Positions 7,894-17,567 of a DNA stretch of 63,866 nucleotides are shown piece after piece. The notes under the pieces were generated by a model that had not been told where the DNA came from, searched no databases, and saw nothing but the letters and a program-made list of their open reading frames with translations. How positions within the stretch are numbered: the first letter of the stretch is position 1; every line of letters starts with the position of its first letter. A program made the translations under genes and the position numbers. Source of the stretch: Sedimentisphaerales bacterium (GTDB taxonomy: Bacteria > Planctomycetota > Phycisphaerae > Sedimentisphaerales > Anaerobacaceae); assembly GCA_016936075.1 (NCBI GenBank), contig JAFGPS010000144.1, positions 1 to 63,866 on the forward strand, written 5' to 3'.

Positions 7894-9890
7894 GCAAAGA
7901 CGCTCGTAAAATAAGAAATGTAAATAGACACGTTAAACATGAAGCCCCAAAACCTGTTGCTATATCTCCCGAAAAGCAGAAGAAAATAAAAAAAATCGCA
8001 ATACTCGTCCTGATAGGCATTCTCGCGGGAATACCTTTTTTTATGGGTAAATATTGCGAATTTAACCAGCCTGACGCATATGATAGCGGCTGTTATACTT
8101 ATTCCGCAAAACACATAATAGAAGGCGCAAAACTTGGTGTAGAAGAAATACCAAGCGCAAAAGTAGGAACACTTCTGGTAAATATCATTGGAGTACGGCT
8201 ATTTGGATTCAGCGAAACCGGGCCCAAAATAATTCAAATGCTGCTTCAGGCAAGCGCATTGACTTTTATGTTTTATGTAATGCTCCAGCTTTATGGAACG
8301 CTGCCTGCCGCAATCGGAGTCATTATCGCCTCAATATATATTTCTGCGCCGATTATCTCGAAAGCCGGTAATGTAAAAGAGCAGTACATGATTGCATGTA
8401 TGATTCTGGGAATAAGCTTTTTCGTGCTCGGACAATTGAGAGGTAAATGGGTATATACAATGTTGGCGGGCGGATTTGTAAGCCTCGGTCCATTATTTAA
8501 AGAGACAGGCTTGTCCGCAATCGGAGCAATCGGATTATTTGTTCTGGTTCAACCTCTGCTCAAACATGTCACATGGAAAAATACAGGTAAAGATATTTTA
8601 TTACTCCTGGCAGGAGTATTTATTTTCGTAACACCAATTAATTTATGGTTACTGGTCCACAAATCACCGGGATATTACTACCCATACGCGGCGTTCTGGA
8701 TGCCGATGATACAACATTTTTCAGGCCCCGATGATAATCCCGCACAGACACCTGAAGTAACAACAGAAGATGTCAATAACGAAACTGTGGCAAGTGCAGA
8801 AAATGATAATTCCAGCGAGCCGGGACTTTTCCTGAGAATGATGCCTCCTTATGTTCGTGATAGCTGGATGATAATGAGCGCAGAACAAAGGCAGATGGCT
8901 TTTGATCGAGTTTTCAGATGGTATCGAGTTCTAATTTTACCAATCTTACTTGCACTCGGTTCGATTTTTATCAGGCTTTTCAGGGTATTTTTAAATCTCA
9001 AAAAGAATCCAGAAGAAAAGATAACAACAGTTAGTGACAGATTTGTATTTCTTTTCACAATCTGGTGGCTTTTGGATATGGGATTTATATTCATCAGCCC
9101 CCGTTCTTACGAGCAATATTATCTGCCGCTGAATGCTTCTGCCGCTATGCTTGGCGGATACATAATTATGGTATATCGCGAAAAACTAAAGAATCACGCA
9201 TTTAGACCTTTCTGGATAGGTGGTGGTTTTGCCGGTTTAGTGCTTATGATTGTTTTGGTATGGCATATTTTCTTTGGGGTATGGTCGAGTGCTTTTTCCG
9301 GCGGCCCCTATTTGGATGGGAATAGAAATCCTGAAAAAAGAAATGGATATGTACAAAGACTTAAAGAGGCCAGCGCTCATCGTAAAGGAGTAAGATACGG
9401 ATGGGAAAATATTGGTGAATATATTCGACTGAACACTACAGATAAAGATGGCATTTATGTCTGGGGCTGGTATCCAGGAATTTATGTAGCCGCCCAGAGA
9501 TTAAGCCCGGCTCCGAAAGCATTTGAAAGCAATATGCACACTCTTTCACCGGAAGTTCTTGAAGGAAGGATTAAAGACATATTAAACGCATTCAAAAATA
9601 AACCTCCGAAATTTGTCGTGGACAGCCGCAAACCACACTTTCCATGGGATGGACGTTTACTCGAATTGTGGCCAGTAAACGACAATGGGGAATTAGTGGG
9701 AACAGACCCTCAAGCTGTTACTACATGGGACATGCGACAGGAAATAATAATATCACAAAAGTATGGGCAAGATGAACTACTTCGATATAGAGCTATGAAA
9801 CAATTCAGGACCTATATCAGAAATAATTATATTCCTATCGTACGCAGAGAATTCGGTAGTCATATTCTTTTCAAGCGCAAAGAGTCTTAA
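7890..9890 (+). CDS. ArnT/PMT-type GT-C integral membrane glycosyltransferase
   Basis: 666 aa. A basic N-terminal tail of about 30 residues precedes the first of roughly ten hydrophobic helices. The first large loop holds QPDAYDSGCY, the position of the acidic motif that binds the lipid-linked donor in ArnT/PMT (GT39/83-like) enzymes. A non-membrane insert at about 285-320 is rich in Asp, Asn and Glu, and the C-terminal 180 residues form a soluble domain (YVWGWYPGIYVAAQR). The enzyme should transfer a sugar from a polyprenyl phosphate carrier on the periplasmic side. Its 4-nt overlap with the GT2 gene implies translational coupling. The exact family is uncertain. Confidence 0.7.
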   Translation: MSKDARKIRNVNRHVKHEAPKPVAISPEKQKKIKKIAILVLIGILAGIPFFMGKYCEFNQPDAYDSGCYTYSAKHIIEGAKLGVEEIPSAKVGTLLVNIIGVRLFGFSETGPKIIQMLLQASALTFMFYVMLQLYGTLPAAIGVIIASIYISAPIISKAGNVKEQYMIACMILGISFFVLGQLRGKWVYTMLAGGFVSLGPLFKETGLSAIGAIGLFVLVQPLLKHVTWKNTGKDILLLLAGVFIFVTPINLWLLVHKSPGYYYPYAAFWMPMIQHFSGPDDNPAQTPEVTTEDVNNETVASAENDNSSEPGLFLRMMPPYVRDSWMIMSAEQRQMAFDRVFRWYRVLILPILLALGSIFIRLFRVFLNLKKNPEEKITTVSDRFVFLFTIWWLLDMGFIFISPRSYEQYYLPLNASAAMLGGYIIMVYREKLKNHAFRPFWIGGGFAGLVLMIVLVWHIFFGVWSSAFSGGPYLDGNRNPEKRNGYVQRLKEASAHRKGVRYGWENIGEYIRLNTTDKDGIYVWGWYPGIYVAAQRLSPAPKAFESNMHTLSPEVLEGRIKDILNAFKNKPPKFVVDSRKPHFPWDGRLLELWPVNDNGELVGTDPQAVTTWDMRQEIIISQKYGQDELLRYRAMKQFRTYIRNNYIPIVRREFGSHILFKRKES

Positions 9891-9925
9891 TAAAATTGAT
9901 TCTGAAACAGGGAAGTATAAGGTCA

Positions 9926-9961
9926 ATGAATGAAGCCGTTAAACTCCAGCAACGTGATTAA
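9926..9961 (+). CDS. possible 11-codon leader peptide before the GT4 gene
   Basis: ATG at 9926 opens an 11-codon frame (MNEAVKLQQRD) whose TAA at 9959-9961 shares one base with the ATG of the glycosyltransferase gene (TAATG). GGAAG and AAGG lie shortly upstream of the leader ATG, while the glycosyltransferase start has no ribosome-binding site of its own. This arrangement suits termination-reinitiation coupling. It may also be chance. Confidence 0.35.
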   Translation: MNEAVKLQQRD

Positions 9962-11109
9962 TGAAAATATTAATGCTAAATTATGAGTTTCCCCCTATCG
10001 GCGGCGGCGCCGCAAACGCGAACCTGTACCTTCTTAAACAATATGCAGGCAAGGAAGATTTGCAGATTGATGTTCTAACATCTGATCAGAAGCCCGGTTT
10101 TGTTAAGGAAAACTTCGCGGATAATATCACAATACACAAAGTTGGAATCCATAAAAAGCATTTGCATTTTTGGCGAAGAACCGAAGTCATCGAATGGCTC
10201 ATCAAAGCCGGACCTGTCTATAAAAAACTTATAAAAGAAAATGATTACGAACTCGCTCACGCGTTTTTCGGCTTTCCCACTGGCTGGTTAAGTTATCAAA
10301 ATGCTAAAAAGCTGCCATACATCATTTCACTTCGCGGCTCAGATGTCCCCGGTGATAACGCAAGACTACAGCTTGATTACAAAATCCTTGGCCCCATTTT
10401 CAAAGCAATCTGGAACAAAGCATCCGGCCTTGTGGCATGCAGCGAAGGATTGAAAAAACGAGCCATGAAATTCATGCCTTATATGAATATTGATGTAATT
10501 CCAAACGGCGTTGAACTCGAAAATTATTATCCATCAAACGAGATACGAGAGACGAAGGACGAGCTGCGACTAATCACTTCGGGAAGACTCAGCGCAACTA
10601 AAAGAGTTGATATGCTGATTGAAGCAGTTGAAATCTTACGAAAGAGCGGATATAAAATTCATTTCACAATTGCCGGTGACGGCTCACTTGGAGATTCCCT
10701 GAAACAACTCATATCACAGAAAAAACTTGATTCCTGTATAGAAATGTCAGGAAGAGTGGAACCTGCAAATATGCCCGACTTATACAGGGCAAGTGATATA
10801 TACATCAGCGCAACTATGCAGGAAGGAATGAGTAATTCCATGCTCGAAGCTCTCGCATGCGGCCTGCCTGTTGTTACCACATATTGCGAGGGAGTCGAAG
10901 AACTAATTACTGACACTGGAATCGTAACAAAACATGCTCATGCGGATTTATTAGCAGACGCAATCGGGACTCTTGCGGATAATCGAGATATGCTTCAGCA
11001 AATGTCCATAGCAGCAAGACAACGCGCAGAAATGTTCAATTGGCAAAGCGCAGCCGAAAAATATATTAATTATTATAAATCTATACTCGTTAAGAATGAA
11101 GAATCCTGA
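9961..11109 (+). CDS. family 4 glycosyltransferase
   Basis: 382 aa with a GT-B fold. The N-terminal acceptor domain begins MKILMLNYEFPPIGGG, a classic GT4 loop. The C-terminal donor domain has TSGRLSATKRVDML (about residue 200) and the EX7E motif in EGMSNSMLEALACGLPVV (about 287-305), which positions the nucleotide-sugar. It should be a cytoplasmic retaining transferase in surface polysaccharide assembly. It sits third in the plus-strand operon and overlaps the next gene by 14 nt. Donor and acceptor are unknown. Confidence 0.85.
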   Translation: MKILMLNYEFPPIGGGAANANLYLLKQYAGKEDLQIDVLTSDQKPGFVKENFADNITIHKVGIHKKHLHFWRRTEVIEWLIKAGPVYKKLIKENDYELAHAFFGFPTGWLSYQNAKKLPYIISLRGSDVPGDNARLQLDYKILGPIFKAIWNKASGLVACSEGLKKRAMKFMPYMNIDVIPNGVELENYYPSNEIRETKDELRLITSGRLSATKRVDMLIEAVEILRKSGYKIHFTIAGDGSLGDSLKQLISQKKLDSCIEMSGRVEPANMPDLYRASDIYISATMQEGMSNSMLEALACGLPVVTTYCEGVEELITDTGIVTKHAHADLLADAIGTLADNRDMLQQMSIAARQRAEMFNWQSAAEKYINYYKSILVKNEES

Positions 11110-12226
11110 ACTAAGAACTAAGAACTCAAAACTCAAAACTACAAAAGTTTGCTTCGTGACAATGAAAGCTTACTCGCTTTTTAATCTAGAAGTGAAATCA
11201 GTATTCGGCGGCGCTGAAGTTGATTTTTACAATCTCGCAACTGAACTGGCAAAAGATAATAATTTTGAAGTAAGCTGTATCGTCGCTGATTACGGCCAGC
11301 CTGATTCCGAAGTACGGCATAACGTTAAGCTTATAAAAAGCCTCGATTTCAAAAAGAATATAATTAGTCAAACACTTTCTCTATGGCAAGCAATGAATAA
11401 GGCAAACGCTTCTATATATCTGCAAAAAACCGCCGCATGGGGAACGTTGTTTGTTTATATGTTCTGCAAATTACATAAACGTAAATTTATATACCGCACA
11501 GCCAAGAAAGAAGAAAGCACCGGTGACTGGCCAAAAAATATTCTCGAACGAAAAGCATTCCATTTCTCAATTCGCCGCGCTGACGCGGTTTTGGCACAGA
11601 ATGTCAAAGACAAAGAAAACCTTAACTCGAAACTCGGAATTTCAGCAGCCGCAATTCCGAACGGCCATAAATTATCTTCCTCCATCCAGTCTGACCGTGA
11701 CTTTATTTTATGGGTAGGACGAAGCACCAAAGTCAAAAGACCTGAATTATTTATCAAGCTTGCAGAAAGTGCGCCTGACAAAAAGTTTTTAATGATATGC
11801 CAACGTGGAACCGGTGACAATGAATATGACATATTAATATCCAACGCGAAAAAGGTGAATAATCTTGAATATATAGAGCGTGTTGAATTTTCTGAAATAG
11901 ACAGTTATTTCCAGCGTGCCAAAGTGCTCGTGAATACTTCCGATACAGAAGGTTTTCCAAACACTTTTATACAGGCCTGCAAAGCCGGTACGCCGATATT
12001 ATCGCTGAATGTCAATCCAGATGATTTCCTGAATAAATACAAATGCGGCTTATGTGCCAACAGCGATTGGATTACCTTCAATAATATGCTCGAGGAAATC
12101 ATCGGGCCGTCAGCAAACGAATACAGTAAGAACGCAAGACTATACGCAAAACAGAACCACGACATAAAACAAATCATCGAGCAATACAAGGAAATATTTA
12201 ATAATCTTATGGATGGGGATAATTAA
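11096..12226 (+). CDS. family 4-like glycosyltransferase
   Basis: 376 aa with a GT-B fold. The start at 11096 overlaps the upstream gene by 14 nt; residues 2-16 come from a low-complexity tract (repeated GAACT/AAAACT words), and the fold proper begins at TTKVCFVTMKAY. An ATG at 11162 would cut the first beta strand, so the upstream start is preferred. The donor-site motif reads EGFPNTFIQACKAG, in which the second Glu of the EX7E pattern is Gln. The loop VFGGAEVDFYNLA near residue 40 is typical of GT4 acceptor domains. It is followed by asnB without a gap. Confidence 0.75.
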   Translation: MKNPELRTKNSKLKTTKVCFVTMKAYSLFNLEVKSVFGGAEVDFYNLATELAKDNNFEVSCIVADYGQPDSEVRHNVKLIKSLDFKKNIISQTLSLWQAMNKANASIYLQKTAAWGTLFVYMFCKLHKRKFIYRTAKKEESTGDWPKNILERKAFHFSIRRADAVLAQNVKDKENLNSKLGISAAAIPNGHKLSSSIQSDRDFILWVGRSTKVKRPELFIKLAESAPDKKFLMICQRGTGDNEYDILISNAKKVNNLEYIERVEFSEIDSYFQRAKVLVNTSDTEGFPNTFIQACKAGTPILSLNVNPDDFLNKYKCGLCANSDWITFNNMLEEIIGPSANEYSKNARLYAKQNHDIKQIIEQYKEIFNNLMDGDN

Positions 12227-14050
12227 ATGTGCGGAATAGTGGGTTTTAACTGGCAGGACAATCATCAGATACAGCTTCTCGCTTCGATGCTGAACCATCG
12301 CGGTCCCGAGCAGGATGGATTTCACGTCGCTGATGGTGTTTCTATTGCACATAAACGACTGCGCATTATCGACCTGTCGGAACAGGGACGACAACCAATT
12401 TACAACGAAGATAAAACAATCTGCGTGACATTCAACGGTGAAATATTCAACTTCGAGGAAATCAAACACGAACTTGAAAAATCGGGTCATATCTTCAAAT
12501 CTCATTCTGATACTGAAGTACTCGTTCATGGTTATGAACAATGGGGAGCGGGACTTCTTGAAAAACTGAACGGCCAGTTTGCTTTCTGCATTTTCGACAA
12601 GAAAAAGAATCAATTTTTCCTCGCGCGTGACAGATTTGGTATCAAGCCGCTGTATTATTATAACAAAGATGGAAAATTTATTTTTGGCTCTGAACTAAAA
12701 GTTTTATTAAAAAGCGATATCAAAAAAACGATTGATAAAAACGCTCTTGAGTATTACCTGTTCTTTTGCAATACACCTTCGGAACAATCAATTCTCGAAA
12801 ATGTAAAAAAACTCCTTCCTGCTCATTATCTAATCTACGACCTGAATAAAAAACAAATTAGCAAGAACGAACAGTACTGGTCAATTTCATTCGCCGAGCA
12901 GCTTGATTGCGGCGAAGAAGAACTCAAACGACAGATTCTCGAACGAATAGAAAAATCAGTACAAATGCAGCTTATTTCCGATGTGCCGCTCGGTGCGTTT
13001 CTTTCCGGCGGCGTGGATAGTTCTATTATTGTCTCGATTATGCGAAAATACGTAAAAGAACTGAATACCTTTTCAATTCGGTTCGACAGGCCAGAATATA
13101 ACGAGTCGCACTATGCAAAAATTGTTTCGGATAAATTCAACACGATACACCATGAGATTGAGTTCAACGCTCTTAACGTCAAGAACTTAATGGAGGAGTT
13201 GCCCTACTATTACGACGAGCCTTTCGGCGACCCTTCGATGGTACCAACATCACTTGTGTGCCAGGTCGCAAGACAACATGTCACAGTCTCACTCTCCGGC
13301 ACAGGCGGCGACGAGCTTTTCGGAGGCTATCCAAGATACTACAGGCTTGATTTGGCAAAACGTCTTAATCATCTTCCATCAATTGGGAAATCCATTCTAA
13401 GAAATGCTGCTCTTGTTGCTCATAAGTTTTTCAAAATAGAAGGATTTCACAGGTGGCTCAACTTTTTTGGGCAATCTCAACCCGATTATATTCTGTATCT
13501 TCAACTATTTAATTCGATGTTCCCCGGCAAAAACCAGGGCATAGAAAAACTTGCTCGTTTCGATTATTACGAAAAACATTTCAAGTACAGTGACAACGCT
13601 TCCAACGCGATGAATTGCGATTTATACGAATATCTCCCCAACGATTTGCTTGTAAAAGAAGACCGAGCTTCGATGGCGGTTACGCTCGAAGCACGTGTGC
13701 CGCTGATTGACCATGAGCTTGCGGAATTCGCCGCGAGAATTCCTTCACATTACAAAATCAAAAATAAAGAAACAAAGTATATACTTAAGAAAGCTTTCGA
13801 AGGTATTTTGCCGAACGAGATTTTATACAGACCCAAACGCGGATTCGGAATGCCTTTAAGAGAATACATGCGAGATGAGCTAAAAGATTACTGTCACGGA
13901 ATAATATTCGATTTTAATCAATATGATTATTATAATAAGAATGAGCTTGAGCAATTATGGCAAAAACATCAGACCGGCCGTTCTGACTACTCACGGCTGT
14001 TCTGGAACATTCTGATGTTCAATATGTGGTTCAATAAATGGATGACTTAA
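12227..14050 (+). CDS. asnB: asparagine synthase (glutamine-hydrolysing)
   Basis: 607 aa. Met1 is followed directly by the nucleophile Cys2 (MCGIVGFNW), so the class II glutaminase site is exposed after Met removal. Glutaminase landmarks LNHRGPEQDG, FNGEIFN and RDRFGIKPLY occupy residues 1-190. The synthetase domain has the PP-loop SGGVDS at about residue 261 and LSGTGGDELFGGY near 360. It forms Asn from Asp, Gln and ATP. AsnB-like enzymes inside polysaccharide clusters often amidate uronic or amino-acid substituents, so a surface-glycan role is possible. The start codon abuts the stop of the previous gene. Confidence 0.9.
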   Translation: MCGIVGFNWQDNHQIQLLASMLNHRGPEQDGFHVADGVSIAHKRLRIIDLSEQGRQPIYNEDKTICVTFNGEIFNFEEIKHELEKSGHIFKSHSDTEVLVHGYEQWGAGLLEKLNGQFAFCIFDKKKNQFFLARDRFGIKPLYYYNKDGKFIFGSELKVLLKSDIKKTIDKNALEYYLFFCNTPSEQSILENVKKLLPAHYLIYDLNKKQISKNEQYWSISFAEQLDCGEEELKRQILERIEKSVQMQLISDVPLGAFLSGGVDSSIIVSIMRKYVKELNTFSIRFDRPEYNESHYAKIVSDKFNTIHHEIEFNALNVKNLMEELPYYYDEPFGDPSMVPTSLVCQVARQHVTVSLSGTGGDELFGGYPRYYRLDLAKRLNHLPSIGKSILRNAALVAHKFFKIEGFHRWLNFFGQSQPDYILYLQLFNSMFPGKNQGIEKLARFDYYEKHFKYSDNASNAMNCDLYEYLPNDLLVKEDRASMAVTLEARVPLIDHELAEFAARIPSHYKIKNKETKYILKKAFEGILPNEILYRPKRGFGMPLREYMRDELKDYCHGIIFDFNQYDYYNKNELEQLWQKHQTGRSDYSRLFWNILMFNMWFNKWMT

Positions 14051-15048
14051 AAATATCAGCGTTTACAGGCAGAAACGATGACCCTGCTTCATTTTTTCGG
14101 ATGCGTCAGCACTTCCCTGCACTTAAAGGCATGGGGCTGGACATTCGGGAATTTAAGCATCCATGCTTTAAAGGCTGCTGGCACAGAGGTCCTTTCAAAA
14201 TTGTTCCATATTTACCAAAATTGATTAAAAGCCGTGACTGTGACGTGACATGGATTACCAGAACGCTTGTTGTAGGACTGGAAACAATTGAATTGCTTCT
14301 CAAGCGGCCGCGTGTTATGGATGTCGATGACGCAACATGGCTCAGCAAACCATTAGGCTCGATTTCAATTCCGCATCTCGCGAAAAGAATGGATGTTATC
14401 ATTGCGGGAAATAATTACATTGCGGACTGGTTCAGTAAGTACTGTAAAAATATTCATATTGTCCCTACTTCGATTGATACGACTCGCTATACAAAAAAGA
14501 AACAGAACGCAGATAATGACAAATTCGTAATAGGATGGACAGGGACATCATCAAATTTCTCGAATTTGAAATTAATTGAAGAAACTCTCGCAAGATTTTG
14601 TACTGAACACAAAGACGCATATTTCAAAATCATTGCGGATGAGCCATGGCATTCTGAATTGATTTCACCTGAGCGAATAGAATTTGTCAAATGGAGCAGA
14701 GAAGTTGAGGTTAAAGCACTTCAAACAATGACTGTTGGCATTATGCCGCTCTTCGACACACCCTGGACAAGAGGCAAATGCAGTTTCAAAATGCTTCAAT
14801 ACATGGCAGTAGGATTACCTATAATCGTGTCACCAGTTGGTATGAACAATGAAGTACTTGCAAAAGGTGACATCGGATTTGCCGCAACCTCTTCCGACGA
14901 ATGGTATAACGCTCTTGAAACTCTATACAAAGATAAAAAATTGCAAAAAAAATCAGGTGAAAAAGGAAGAGAAGTCGTTGAGCACAATTTCTCAGCAGAA
15001 GCAATCGCTTCCAAACTATTTTCTATCCTAAGTAACGCCGCACTATAA
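14038..15048 (+). CDS. GT-B glycosyltransferase
   Basis: 336 aa, overlapping asnB by 13 nt. The N-terminal domain includes the acceptor-side word FFRMRQHFPAL; the junction motif VMDVDDATWL precedes a helical segment, and the donor domain starts at VIGWTGTSSN (about residue 161). KCSFKMLQYMAVGLPIIVSPVG (about 250-270) replaces the usual EX7E site, as in several remote GT4-like groups. It is probably the last gene of the plus-strand polysaccharide operon, ending 16 nt before a convergent gene. Specificity cannot be assigned. Confidence 0.7.
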   Translation: MDDLKISAFTGRNDDPASFFRMRQHFPALKGMGLDIREFKHPCFKGCWHRGPFKIVPYLPKLIKSRDCDVTWITRTLVVGLETIELLLKRPRVMDVDDATWLSKPLGSISIPHLAKRMDVIIAGNNYIADWFSKYCKNIHIVPTSIDTTRYTKKKQNADNDKFVIGWTGTSSNFSNLKLIEETLARFCTEHKDAYFKIIADEPWHSELISPERIEFVKWSREVEVKALQTMTVGIMPLFDTPWTRGKCSFKMLQYMAVGLPIIVSPVGMNNEVLAKGDIGFAATSSDEWYNALETLYKDKKLQKKSGEKGREVVEHNFSAEAIASKLFSILSNAAL

Positions 15049-15064
15049 ATATTCTCATGGACAT

Positions 15065-16000
15065 TTATTTTTTGGTTTTTCTGGCATAAACAATAATTCC
15101 ATCTGAACATTTCAATAATCCCAGCAATATTGTCCAAGGAAATAATAACACCCTTAATAGCCGTGAAGTTGATATGAGATTTTTTGTCTTTAGATTTACA
15201 TTATCCCCGAATACAAGGTATTGTAATGAGCCTACAAGTCCCCAGGGAGTAATATCATAAACGATATCCTCAACCTCAAGCCCATATTTTTGCAAAAGCG
15301 TAGTCATTGTTTGTGGCGAATATATACACAAATGGCGAGGACAATCGAGCGGGTACCATTTATTTTTAAATAATTTAGCATGCAAACTTGTATGATTTGG
15401 TACAGCAAGAATAAGCGTTCCATCATTTTTCAAAAGATGAGACATTTTCTCGATGTTTTGATTCGGGTCCGGTACATGCTCAAGATATTGCCATGCGGTA
15501 ATCACATCAAAATAGTTTTCCGGCCATGCAGCTTCTTTTATATCTCCATGAAAAACATCAACATTAAAAAACTTTTTCGCGGATTTTACAGCATTTTCGG
15601 AAATATCTACTCCGTAAACTTCACAACCTGTTTTATTTCTAATTTTATTAAGAATCGAACCTGCGCCACATCCAACATCTAAAACCCTGCTCTTATCATT
15701 CAGATTATCATAAATCCTTTTTTTGATTTTGGCCATTGTCATAAGATAATTACATATATCGGACAAAACTCCAAACCTCTTTTTTTTGCTACCCGAGAAA
15801 TGAGGAGCATAGCTATCAGGATAAAGTTTCGGTAAATCTTCCGTAATTACCTGAGGATTCATATAAACAAGGCCGCAATCATTGCATTTTACATAATCAT
15901 ATTCACCTTCTACTCCATGAAGAAGGTCTTTAGCTTTGCAATAATTGGATGCGTTTTTACTTCCGCACAAGTTACAGGAAACAGGTTGTGTTTTAATCAT
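15065..16000 (-). CDS. zinc-ribbon class I SAM methyltransferase
   Basis: 311 aa. The N-terminus has two Cys pairs (CNLCGS and KCNDCGLVYMNP) forming a putative zinc ribbon, an arrangement common in methyltransferases of polysaccharide clusters. SAM motif I is VLDVGCGAGS at about residue 104, followed by YGVDIS and the post-motif region DVITAWQYLEHVPDP. The C-terminal segment (HLCIYSPQTM then two hydrophobic stretches) may touch the membrane. It likely methylates a sugar or lipid-linked intermediate of the adjacent pathway. It is convergent with the operon on the plus strand and downstream of the flippase gene. Confidence 0.8.
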   Translation of the reverse strand: MIKTQPVSCNLCGSKNASNYCKAKDLLHGVEGEYDYVKCNDCGLVYMNPQVITEDLPKLYPDSYAPHFSGSKKKRFGVLSDICNYLMTMAKIKKRIYDNLNDKSRVLDVGCGAGSILNKIRNKTGCEVYGVDISENAVKSAKKFFNVDVFHGDIKEAAWPENYFDVITAWQYLEHVPDPNQNIEKMSHLLKNDGTLILAVPNHTSLHAKLFKNKWYPLDCPRHLCIYSPQTMTTLLQKYGLEVEDIVYDITPWGLVGSLQYLVFGDNVNLKTKNLISTSRLLRVLLFPWTILLGLLKCSDGIIVYARKTKK

Positions 16001-16069
16001 GAGTCACCAATAATATAATCTTATTATTTCAATAACGTGACAATTTCATCAAAAACATTTATTATCATG

Positions 16070-17359
16070 TTAAATTAATTTCTTCAATTTAATTCTATAG
16101 TAATATTCGAATCCAAAGGCAAGATAAAAATATGATATAGCAGTTGCGATAGCCGCTCCTGAAAGAGTATAACGTGGAATTAAAAGAATACTCAATATAA
16201 TATTTAATATTACCTGTGTTACGATTATAATTTGAATAAACTTGTATTTTTTCAAAGCTGTAAAAAGCGGAAAATACATTGCCGTATATAGAAAAGCAAA
16301 ACTACCGATAATCAAAATCCTTATAACCAAGCCTGCGCCAGGATATTTCCCCGGATACAATAAATTTAAAAAATAAGGTGCAATTACCCATGCAAGAGCA
16401 AGGCAGCCAGCACCTAAAACCAAAATGCGCGGTCTTTTATGATAAAGATATGCTTTTATCTTTTCGGTATTATTGGCATGTTCGCTTAAATGCGGCAAAA
16501 AATAACCAGAAGCTATATACGTTAAAATTGTAAATCCCTTAAAAAACTTAAAACCAAGATTATATGAGCCGCTCTGCTCGATATCCCCTGTATAATATTT
16601 AAGAAGCCAGACGCCCGCCCAGTTAATGATATAGCTTGAAACGGCTCCGGCCATTCCCCAGAAAGTAAATGCTAACATTTTCCCAAGATGCTTTTTATCA
16701 AAAAATAAAGGCAAAAGCATTTTGAAATTAATGGCAAAAATCGTACCTGTTAATACTACCAACGCGGCGAAAAAATATGATAAAAAAATCCATTTGAGGC
16801 CAATAAAATTAGATAAATAAAATATCACTATAAAGGCAAGAGTCAAAGTACCAAACGAAATTTCAAGAATAGCATTACGTATCCTCTGGTTCATCGCCAT
16901 AAAAAGATTACCGGCGAAATCTTTTATGATAAGAGCAAAAAACGCAAGAGATACATAAATAAGGTCGGTTTGTTCGATTTTGGCAAGGCTCGTAATAAAT
17001 TTACCGAAAATTAAAATAACTCCCAGAAAAATAAATATGCTTGATCCAAGAAATATACATTGAACAGAAAATGTTTTGCGAATCGAGCCGGTCTGGCCTC
17101 TTTCTTCATTTGCATAAACAATAAACGGATTTCTCGCAGAAAGTATCAAGAGCGCGGAAAAAAACAATACTATAGGTTCACATAAAGAATACCTGCCCCA
17201 CATTTGTTCTGAAAATATCCCGGCAATAACCAAAGGTGAAATCATCCTGATGACCGAACCTGCAGTCTGAAGAGACGTGAAAAGTATAAGGGTTTTGCCC
17301 TGTTTCAGGTCTTCTTTCAACTTATTTAATATTTTCAAATTCGTCATAATATTTCTCAT
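16070..17359 (-). CDS. polysaccharide flippase (Wzx-like, MOP superfamily)
   Basis: 429 aa with about twelve hydrophobic helices spread over the whole length and short basic cytoplasmic loops, ending in YYYRIKLKKLI. The pattern (long first helix with SVIRMISPLVIAGIF, helices pairing as in a MATE/Wzx fold) fits the family that flips lipid-linked oligosaccharides across the inner membrane. An alternative start four codons in (MTNLK, 17347) is equally possible. With the methyltransferase it forms a minus-strand pair facing the plus-strand glycosyltransferase operon. Sequence motifs are weak in this family, so the call rests on topology and context. Confidence 0.75.
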   Translation of the reverse strand: MRNIMTNLKILNKLKEDLKQGKTLILFTSLQTAGSVIRMISPLVIAGIFSEQMWGRYSLCEPIVLFFSALLILSARNPFIVYANEERGQTGSIRKTFSVQCIFLGSSIFIFLGVILIFGKFITSLAKIEQTDLIYVSLAFFALIIKDFAGNLFMAMNQRIRNAILEISFGTLTLAFIVIFYLSNFIGLKWIFLSYFFAALVVLTGTIFAINFKMLLPLFFDKKHLGKMLAFTFWGMAGAVSSYIINWAGVWLLKYYTGDIEQSGSYNLGFKFFKGFTILTYIASGYFLPHLSEHANNTEKIKAYLYHKRPRILVLGAGCLALAWVIAPYFLNLLYPGKYPGAGLVIRILIIGSFAFLYTAMYFPLFTALKKYKFIQIIIVTQVILNIILSILLIPRYTLSGAAIATAISYFYLAFGFEYYYRIKLKKLI

Positions 17360-17567
17360 AGAAGCATATAAATATCGTATATAACACTTGTTAAGTCAAG
17401 AGAAATGGCATTTGAATCAGATATTATGATTTCAGGATAATATATATACAAAATTTAAAAGAAAATACTTGATAAATTATTTTTTACAATATAAAATAAT
17501 TTAGTTGTATGCGGAAGTTTTTGAATTTTGGATAATAACTATTGATTTGGAATTTAGAGGTAAGATT

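Noticed and set aside
17505-17567. Coding sequence upstream of the dockerin gene start
   Set aside because: The signal peptide begins at ATG 17568, which has GAGG upstream; the earlier frame is noise.
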